Below, piece after piece: positions 58,284-64,000 of a stretch of 64,000 bases of DNA. Within the stretch, counting starts at the first letter, position 1; each line of letters begins with the position of its first letter. The stretch covers positions 1-64,000 of the forward strand of contig JAFSYB010000009.1 in assembly GCA_017443765.1 (NCBI GenBank), given 5' to 3'. The position numbers were made by a program, and so were the translations under genes. The notes under the pieces were generated by a model. That model saw nothing but the letters and a program-made list of their open reading frames with translations. It made no database searches and was not told where the DNA came from. The DNA is from Muribaculaceae bacterium (lineage in GTDB: Bacteria; Bacteroidota; Bacteroidia; Bacteroidales; Muribaculaceae).

Positions 58284-59528
58284 TTAGTCGCCGTTTTCAT
58301 AACCGAGTTCGGTGACTTTGTTGCGTATGTCATCGTCGCTGGGTGTGCCCTCGACGTAGGCAATGCCCTGTGCCAGGTCGACGGTCACAGCGGTCACCCC
58401 CGGCACGGTGGCCAGCCCGCGTTCCACGGCGGCTTTGCAGTGGTTGCACATCATGCCGCTCACCTTGAATATCTTTTTCTCCATATTCTTGTTGCTGTTT
58501 TTGAGTTGAATAGATTTCCGGTATTTTGCGACGGTTGCCACCCCGAGCATGGCGAGCAGCAGCGTGCTGCACACCCAGTGGAACCATCCTGCCGCCCCGT
58601 GAGCCATGCTGCCGGCGTGGTGGGGCATGGCCGAAACAAACGTTTCGCTCAGCCCAGGCCAGTAATCCACCAGCAGCGCGAAGCCTATCGCTCCGGCGAT
58701 GATGCTGGCCAAGTAGCCTACGGCCGCCCGGCGGCCAAAAGCCTGCGTGATTACCAGCACCGAGGCCACGTTGGCCGCCGGGCCGGCCATCAGCAGCACA
58801 AGGGCGCAACCTGGCGACAACCCCTTGAGCATCAGTGCGGCGGCAATGGGTATCGAACCCGTGGCGCACACATACATGGGCACGGCTACCAGCACAATCA
58901 CCACCATGTTCAGCAGTGGCCAGCGCGCGTAGGTTTGGAAAAAATCGTCGGGCACCAGCACGGTGATGAGCGTGGCAACTACCAAGCCCAGCAGCAGCCA
59001 GCGGCCGATGTTTTGCATCATCTCGAAAAAGCCGTAGCGCACCGTAGCCTTCACTTTCTGCCAGAAGTTGCCCCGCACGCTGCCGAACTCATATCGCTCG
59101 TTGAGGGTTGTGTCGTTCAGTGCTCCCCGTCGTTCGAGTGCGCCCACGGCCAGTCCTCCGCACAGGGCAGTCGCCAATGCCGCCACTGGCCGCAGCACGG
59201 CAAATGGCAGCCCCATCATGCTCCAGGTGGCGGCGATGCTGTCAACGCCAGTCTGCGGCGTGGCAATGAGAAACGCCGTGGAGGCTGCCCGCGAGGCACC
59301 GCTGCGCCGCAGGCTCACCGCCGTGGGCAGCACGCCGCACGAGCACAGCGGCAGCGGGATGCCAAACAGCGCCGCAGCCGTCACCGAGCGCCAACCCATG
59401 CCCGACAGGTAGCGCGAGTAGATGCTTGCCGGAACAAAAGCGTGAAGCACGCCGGCAAGCAGAAACCCCAGCAGCAAGTAGGGCGACATGGCATGAAGCA
59501 TTGACAAAAATGCGTTGACGTAGGCCAT
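58284..59528 (-). CDS. SO_0444-type Cu/Zn efflux permease fused to HMA domain
   Basis: 414 aa. Eight or more membrane helices with LCSCGVLP (Cys pair), FLIATPQTGVDSI, and GSIPIAAALMLKGLSPGCALVLLMAGPAANVASV, the SO_0444/YraQ-like permease signature. The last 70 residues are a heavy-metal-associated domain with KVSGMMCNHCKAAVERGL (MxCxxC). The fused HMA would hand Cu or Zn to the permease for export. Metal specificity is inferred. Confidence 0.88.
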   Translation of the reverse strand: MAYVNAFLSMLHAMSPYLLLGFLLAGVLHAFVPASIYSRYLSGMGWRSVTAAALFGIPLPLCSCGVLPTAVSLRRSGASRAASTAFLIATPQTGVDSIAATWSMMGLPFAVLRPVAALATALCGGLAVGALERRGALNDTTLNERYEFGSVRGNFWQKVKATVRYGFFEMMQNIGRWLLLGLVVATLITVLVPDDFFQTYARWPLLNMVVIVLVAVPMYVCATGSIPIAAALMLKGLSPGCALVLLMAGPAANVASVLVITQAFGRRAAVGYLASIIAGAIGFALLVDYWPGLSETFVSAMPHHAGSMAHGAAGWFHWVCSTLLLAMLGVATVAKYRKSIQLKNSNKNMEKKIFKVSGMMCNHCKAAVERGLATVPGVTAVTVDLAQGIAYVEGTPSDDDIRNKVTELGYENGD

Positions 59529-59547
59529 TGGCGTTGAATTAGGGCTG

Positions 59548-59555
59548 CAAAGTTA
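59548..59555 (-). promoter_or_regulatory. -7 box of the permease gene
   Basis: Minus strand TAACTTTG, exact TAnnTTTG, 20 bases before the ATG. No -33 box at normal spacing. Confidence 0.5.
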
Positions 59556-59819
59556 AGCTTTTTTTTTTACCCGACCATCATCAACCACCGCAAATAAAAA
59601 CAATGTGTCGGACAATGCCTCGATTTTGGTGTTGTTTGAGTTCGGAATGGTTTGCTGGCCTTTTGCCTCCGTTAAAAAGGCGTAAAATCAAGGCTGTTGC
59701 ATTTTATTATCTTAATTGCGGTCGGCCAATTGCGCATGAAATATTAATTTTACACGCTGAAAGGTACCCCTTGTTCGTTAATATGACGGCAAGGGTGTGG
59801 CTGTTTGCCGAATTTTTAC

Positions 59820-59827
59820 TACCTTTG
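59820..59827 (+). promoter_or_regulatory. -7 box of the DUF6242-to-bamA run
   Basis: TACCTTTG, exact TAnnTTTG, 22 bases before ATG 59849. It places the start of transcription next to the start codon, which argues against the longer frame upstream. Confidence 0.6.
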
Positions 59828-59848
59828 CCGTTTCAAATGAAAGTGACA

Positions 59849-61294
59849 ATGAAAAGCGTGAAAACTCTATATGCCGTCGTGCTGGCCTTGCTGCTGGCAA
59901 GCGGTGTGGTTTCGTGCAAGAAAGACAAGGACAGCGACGACACGTTTGTGTATACCACAAGCACCAGCAGCACGCTGGTGTCGAGCTTTGCCTTGGTGGC
60001 GAACTCTGATGTGATGGCCAATTTGGACTCGGTGTACTTCACCATCGACCCCGAGCGCGGCTTGATTTACAATGCCGACTCGCTTCCTGTGGGCACCGAT
60101 GTGAGCGCTCTGAAGGTGACTGTGGGGTTTAAGTCGGCCGTGTCGCAGGCGGTCTTCAGCGTGACGGATGCCAACCAGAGCCGCACCGAGTACGAGTACA
60201 CAAGCACGTCGAGCGATGCGATGGACTTCCGTTATGGCGTGAGGCTCACGGTAACGAGCTCCGATGGCGCTTGCGTAAAAGACTATGAAGTGAAGGTGAA
60301 TGTGCACCAGATTGAGCCCGACAGCCTGGTGTGGCCCATGTCGGCACGGCGCAACCTGCCGGGAGCCACCGATGTCAACTACGCCTTGGGCATTGCCATG
60401 CAGGAAGGCCGCTACTGGTGCCTGCTGCACAATCAGGACGGCTATGTGATGTCGCAAGCCGCCACGCCTGCCGGGCCGTGGACAACCACTAAAATAGGAG
60501 GCGACTTCGCTGCCGATGCGTCCACCCTTTCGGCCACCGAGCAGGCACTGTGGGTGCTGGGTGGCGACGGACGGCTGCTCACAAGTGCCGACGGCCTGTC
60601 GTGGGCTGCCACCGATGTGCAGTGGACGAGTCTTATAGGCATCTATCAGGACCGCGTGCTGGGGCTTGTGCCCGGCGAGGACGGCACCCTGCTTTTCGAC
60701 GAGTATCCCCGGCGCAGCGATTTCACTCCCACAGGTGTTCCAGCCGACTTCCCGGTGAAGCGTTTTTCGCAGTTGGTCACCGTGACGGGCAGCTGGGCAG
60801 TGGCCCCGCAGGCTGTGCTTGTGGGCGGTGTGCAGGCCGATGGCGCGCCGTCGGCCGCCACATGGGCTTTCGACGGGGCGACCTGGGCAAAAATCAACTC
60901 CCCATCGAGTGTGCTGCCCCCACTCGATGGCCCCACCCTGTTGAGCTACTACACACACGTGATGGACACGCAGACGCTCAAGGTGAGCCGCCGCGTGACC
61001 TGGCTGGTGCTGGGCGGACACCTGAAAGACGGCACGGCCAACACGACCACCTATGTGTCGAACAACCAAGGTATTACCTGGCTCAAGGGAGCCAGTTCGC
61101 TCGCACAGGCACCCTCGATGCCGTCGCTCTATTGCGCAAGGGCATGGGTGTACGATGCAACGCTGTCGCAAGACGGTGTGCAGTGGCAGTGTCCTTACAT
61201 CTACATTGCCGGAGGCTTGGACTTCGACGGCTTCTTGCACAACGACATTTGGCAGGGCGTGCTGCCCCGCATGACATTCAAGCCTCTCAAATAA
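59849..61294 (+). CDS. DUF6242 domain lipoprotein
   Basis: 481 aa. Signal peptide and lipobox SGVVSC. An N-terminal Ig-like segment (residues 30-150: SSFALVANSDVMANLDSVYFTIDPERG) is followed by a kelch/sialidase-like propeller with repeated W motifs (YWCLLHNQDGYVMSQAATPAGPW, LWVLGGDGRLLTSADGLSW, ITWLKGASSL). Matches the DUF6242 pattern of Bacteroidota lipoproteins found before DUF6089. ATG 59849 gives the best signal peptide; 59837 is an alternative. First gene of a run through bamA. Confidence 0.8.
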   Translation: MKSVKTLYAVVLALLLASGVVSCKKDKDSDDTFVYTTSTSSTLVSSFALVANSDVMANLDSVYFTIDPERGLIYNADSLPVGTDVSALKVTVGFKSAVSQAVFSVTDANQSRTEYEYTSTSSDAMDFRYGVRLTVTSSDGACVKDYEVKVNVHQIEPDSLVWPMSARRNLPGATDVNYALGIAMQEGRYWCLLHNQDGYVMSQAATPAGPWTTTKIGGDFAADASTLSATEQALWVLGGDGRLLTSADGLSWAATDVQWTSLIGIYQDRVLGLVPGEDGTLLFDEYPRRSDFTPTGVPADFPVKRFSQLVTVTGSWAVAPQAVLVGGVQADGAPSAATWAFDGATWAKINSPSSVLPPLDGPTLLSYYTHVMDTQTLKVSRRVTWLVLGGHLKDGTANTTTYVSNNQGITWLKGASSLAQAPSMPSLYCARAWVYDATLSQDGVQWQCPYIYIAGGLDFDGFLHNDIWQGVLPRMTFKPLK

Positions 61295-61300
61295 CCAAAC

Positions 61301-61975
61301 GTGATGAGACGAGTGTTGGCAATTATGGTTTTGTTGCTGTTGGTGTCGTGGTCGGCAGTGGCGCAGGAGTACCGCTACGAGGTGGGTCCCACGCTGGGCA
61401 TTGCCGGCTACTTGGGCGATGTGAACCGGGGCAACCTGTTTGCTCACCCAGGGTTGGCAGCCGGCGCCATGGGGCGTTATGTGGCCAACAGCCGCTGGGC
61501 ATTCAAGGCGGGGCTGACTTATGCCCGAATCAGCGGCAGCACACACGATAGCAACACGCGATGGCCCGGAGGACTGGGTGTGGACTTCAAGTCGAACCTC
61601 TACGACCTGAGTGCCACAGCCGAGTTCAACTTTTTCCACTTTGGAGCCGGGCCGCGCTACAAGAACTACAAGCGCTTGTCGCCCTACATGGTGCTTGGCC
61701 TTGGGGCTGTGCTGTCGTCGACCGGCAGCGGCAACACCGGCCTGTCGCTGACCCTGCCCATGGGCGTGGGAGTAAAATACAAGCTCAAGGAGCGCATGAA
61801 CGTGTCGTTTGAGTTCACAATGCGCAAGGACTTTGGCGACAAGCTGGACAATGTGAGCGACCCTTACGGCATCAAGCACTCCTTTGCCAAAAATACCGAC
61901 TGGCACGCCCTGGCGTTGTTTACGTTGACCTACGAGTTCAGCAAGCGGTGCACCAAGTGCCACTATGTGGAGTAA
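61301..61975 (+). CDS. DUF6089 family outer-membrane protein
   Basis: 224 aa with signal peptide (LAIMVLLLLVSWSAVAQ). Pattern EVGPTLGIAGYLGDVNRGN, AAGAMGRYVANSRWAFKAGLTYARISG, FKSNLYDLSATAEFNFFHFG, SPYMVLGLGAVLSS, GVGVKYKLKERMNVSFEFTMRK, ending in LFTLTYEFSKRC, is the DUF6089 barrel conserved next to uppS and bamA across Bacteroidota. Function unknown; context suggests outer-membrane assembly. Confidence 0.88.
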   Translation: MMRRVLAIMVLLLLVSWSAVAQEYRYEVGPTLGIAGYLGDVNRGNLFAHPGLAAGAMGRYVANSRWAFKAGLTYARISGSTHDSNTRWPGGLGVDFKSNLYDLSATAEFNFFHFGAGPRYKNYKRLSPYMVLGLGAVLSSTGSGNTGLSLTLPMGVGVKYKLKERMNVSFEFTMRKDFGDKLDNVSDPYGIKHSFAKNTDWHALALFTLTYEFSKRCTKCHYVE

Positions 61976-61990
61976 CACGAGAATAACAAG

Positions 61991-62746
61991 ATGAACTGGA
62001 GAGATGCAATAGACCTGAAGCGATTGCCGCGCCACGTAGCCATCATTATGGACGGCAACGGCCGCTGGGCGCGCGAGCATGGGCACGACCGCTCGTTTGG
62101 CCACGAGAACGGCGTGACCACCGTGCGGCAAATCACCGAGATTGCCAGCGAGCTGGGCCTGGGCTACCTCACGCTGTACACGTTCTCGACCGAGAACTGG
62201 AACCGGCCCCAGCAGGAGGTGGATTTGCTCATGCACCTGGTGGTCACCGCCATCGAGCAGCAGACCCCCGACTTGATTCGCAACAATGTGCGGCTGACGG
62301 CCATTGGCGACTTGGGGCGTATGCCCGCTTTTGCGCGTGGCAGGCTCCAGCGGTGCGTGGCCGACACGGCTCGGTGCACCGGCCTGGTGCTATGCCTGGC
62401 GTTGAGCTACTCGGCGCGTTGGGAAATCGTGGAGGCTTGCCGTGCACTGGCGCGCCAGGCCCGTCAAGGCACGCTCGACCCCGCTGCCATCGACGACAAC
62501 ATGGTCGCCAGCCACTTGGCCACCGCCGGTATGCCCGACCCCGACCTCCTTATCCGCACTGGAGGGGACTTGCGCGTGAGCAACTATCTCCTGTGGCAAA
62601 TTGCCTACAGCGAACTATATTTCACCGACAAGTATTGGCCCGATTTCACCAAAGACGATTTCTGCCAGGCCATCGCGCACTATCAGTCGCGCGAGCGCCG
62701 ATATGGCAAAACCAGCGAACAAGTGGCGGCCGAAACAAGTAAATGA
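61991..62746 (+). CDS. uppS: Isoprenyl (undecaprenyl diphosphate) transferase
   Basis: 251 aa. Makes the C55 carrier lipid for cell-wall and surface glycans. Family blocks: HVAIIMDGNGRWAREHGHDRSFGHENG (D-G-N-G-R-W substrate site), YLTLYTFSTENWNRPQQEV, ALSYSARWEIVEACR, and PDPDLLIRTGGDLRVSNYLLWQIAYSELYFTDKYWPDF. Lies 15 bases after DUF6089 and 19 before bamA. Confidence 0.97.
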   Translation: MNWRDAIDLKRLPRHVAIIMDGNGRWAREHGHDRSFGHENGVTTVRQITEIASELGLGYLTLYTFSTENWNRPQQEVDLLMHLVVTAIEQQTPDLIRNNVRLTAIGDLGRMPAFARGRLQRCVADTARCTGLVLCLALSYSARWEIVEACRALARQARQGTLDPAAIDDNMVASHLATAGMPDPDLLIRTGGDLRVSNYLLWQIAYSELYFTDKYWPDFTKDDFCQAIAHYQSRERRYGKTSEQVAAETSK

Positions 62747-62765
62747 GTAGTTAAGAAAACGAGAT

Positions 62766-64000
62766 ATGCGTAACAAGATACTGATGCTAATGGTGTTGCT
62801 TGCGTTGGGGCTGACGAGTGGTGTTCTGGCGCAGGTGACGCATGACACCTACACAGTGGGCGACACCATCTACAACCCCAAGATTGTCTTTACCGGGGCC
62901 CCGTCAAAGTATGTGATTGCCGGCATCCGCGTCGAGGGTGTTGATAACTACGAGGATAACATCATCATCGGCTACTCAGGTTTGGTGGTGGGTCAGCGCA
63001 TCGACATTCCGGGCGACGAGCTCAAGGCAACCGCCAAGCGTTTCTGGCGGCAGGGATTGTTTTCCAAGGTGCAAATCCAGGTGGAGAAGATGTGCGGCGA
63101 CCGTGCCTGGCTTGTGTTCAACTTGCGCCAGCAGCCGCGCATCTCGCAGGTGAACTTCCGGGGGGTGAAAGGCGGCGAGAAGAAAGACTTGCTTGAGCGC
63201 CTGGGTACCATGACGGGCAACCAGATGACCCCCAACGTGGCCAACCGTATCAAAACCATTGTTGAGAAGTACTACGCCAGCAAGGGATTCGAGAAAGCCT
63301 CCTGCACCGTGCGGCAAACCGACGACTTGAGCAAGAAGAACGAGGTGATTGTCGACATCGATGTCAACAAGAACGAGAAAATCAAGGTGCACAAGATTTA
63401 CATCAACGGCAACCAGGTGCTCAGCGACCGCACCCTCAAGCGCACCATGAAAAAAACCAACGAGAAGAACGACTTGCTCAAATTATTCAGCCAAAAGAAA
63501 TTCGTGCGCACCGACTATGAGGACGACCTCCAGCGCATCATCGACAAGTACAACGAGAAGGGCTACCGCGATGCACGCATCGTGGCCGACTCGGTGACCA
63601 CCTACAACGACAAGCTCGTGGATGTACACATCACTGTGGATGAGGGCCGGCGTTACTACGTCAACAGCGTGACATGGGTGGGCAACACTGTCTATCCGTC
63701 AAAACTGCTCGACGACGTGCTGGGAATCCGCAAGGGTGATGTCTACAACCAGAAACTGCTCAACAAGCGCACCCAGGACGACGACGATGCCGTAGCCAAC
63801 CTTTACATGAACAACGGTTACCTGTTCTACCAGCTCGTTCCCGTTGAGGCCAAGGTCGAGGGCGACAGTATCGACCTGGAGATGCGTATGTACGAGGGCA
63901 AGCAGGCACGCATCAACAAGGTGGTCATCAACGGCAACGACCGCCTGTACGAGAAAGTAGTGCGCCGCGAGCTGCGCATCCGACCCGGTGAGCTGTTCTC
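62766..64000 (+). CDS. bamA: Outer-membrane assembly factor BamA (3' end cut)
   Basis: Partial: 411 codons visible. Signal peptide (LMLMVLLALGLTSGVLAQ), then POTRA-type repeats: YVIAGIRVEGVDNYEDNIIIGYSGLVVGQRIDIPGDEL, PRISQVNFRGVKGGEKKDLLERLG, IKVHKIYINGNQVLSDRTLKRTMKKT, YYVNSVTWVGNTVYPSKLLDDVLGIRKGD, and ARINKVVINGNDRLYEKVVRRELRIRPGELF. BamA folds barrels into the outer membrane. The barrel domain lies outside the window. Confidence 0.95.
   Translation, partial: MRNKILMLMVLLALGLTSGVLAQVTHDTYTVGDTIYNPKIVFTGAPSKYVIAGIRVEGVDNYEDNIIIGYSGLVVGQRIDIPGDELKATAKRFWRQGLFSKVQIQVEKMCGDRAWLVFNLRQQPRISQVNFRGVKGGEKKDLLERLGTMTGNQMTPNVANRIKTIVEKYYASKGFEKASCTVRQTDDLSKKNEVIVDIDVNKNEKIKVHKIYINGNQVLSDRTLKRTMKKTNEKNDLLKLFSQKKFVRTDYEDDLQRIIDKYNEKGYRDARIVADSVTTYNDKLVDVHITVDEGRRYYVNSVTWVGNTVYPSKLLDDVLGIRKGDVYNQKLLNKRTQDDDDAVANLYMNNGYLFYQLVPVEAKVEGDSIDLEMRMYEGKQARINKVVINGNDRLYEKVVRRELRIRPGELF

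Larger units (their letters stand above)
59529..59848. other. Divergent intergenic region
   Basis: 320 bases with a T-rich tract (59559-59568), a minus-strand -7 box at 59555-59548 for the permease and a plus-strand -7 box at 59820-59827. No gene is supported between. Confidence 0.5.

Noticed and set aside
59867..62236. 789-codon minus-strand frame across DUF6242, DUF6089 and uppS
   Set aside because: Opposite three well-recognised genes, no family motifs, low-quality composition. A shadow frame.

Overview
The window looks like a chromosomal stretch of a gut-type member of the Bacteroidales (Bacteroidota). The evidence is the recurring Bacteroidota promoter box TAnnTTTG with a TTG/TTTG box 19-21 bases upstream, the DUF6089-uppS-bamA gene order, an OmpA protein, PorT-like and Wzi-type outer-membrane barrels, many signal-peptide lipoproteins, and secreted GH3 and GH92 glycosidases. 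G+C is high for the order (about 60 % by eye), which would fit Muribaculaceae-like or Prevotella-like lineages; the exact genus cannot be proved from the sequence.

Layout: 1-2442 is a low-G+C imported restriction-modification pair (DUF3883 nuclease-like protein and m5C DNA methyltransferase). 2443-11918 holds a PAP2-barrel protein, a tiny ferredoxin, a SUI1/YciH factor coupled to an AddA-like helicase-nuclease, and an M16 protease. 12006-14194 is a CCA-adding enzyme plus RlaP-like nucleotidyltransferase operon, and 14506-15678 is ompA. 16680-20598 is a five-gene FkbH / VOC / acyl-carrier-protein / MBOAT / SGNH cassette that probably decorates a surface glycan. 20840-22871 is arcC-arcB and 23022-25262 a GH3 enzyme. 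25512-27728 is the most unusual locus: a Ro60-like TROVE gene broken by two in-frame stops, preceded on the same strand by an array of divergent tRNA and tRNA-like RNAs, one of which is laid out as a circularly permuted tRNA. Then come surE, hutU, a nucleotide pyrophosphatase, polA (proofreading site apparently lost), an ABC transporter-aroQ-methyltransferase operon, a PARIS/OLD-like ATPase-TOPRIM gene, galM, a U32 protein, aroK, yitT, ctpA, a beta-helix lipoprotein, a DEDDh exonuclease, a Wzi-like barrel, menG, GH92, a dockerin protein and a metal-efflux permease. The right end is the envelope-biogenesis run DUF6242-DUF6089-uppS-bamA, with bamA cut by the window edge.

Non-coding structure is abundant. 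Two copies of a 405-450 bp hairpin-rich element (28961-29410 and 56330-56735) lie in opposite orientation; the second has a 10-11 bp flanking duplication, so it behaves like a MITE. A second family (38971-39159, 44806-44903, 56842-57050) shares the same hairpin-loop motif, and short AT-rich gacaaaag/ttatgtc repeats sit in several spacers.

Candidates for an undescribed system are, first, the TROVE/tRNA-like array with the permuted tRNA; second, the FkbH-ACP-MBOAT-SGNH cassette; and third, the hairpin MITE family with covarying stems and an invariant loop.
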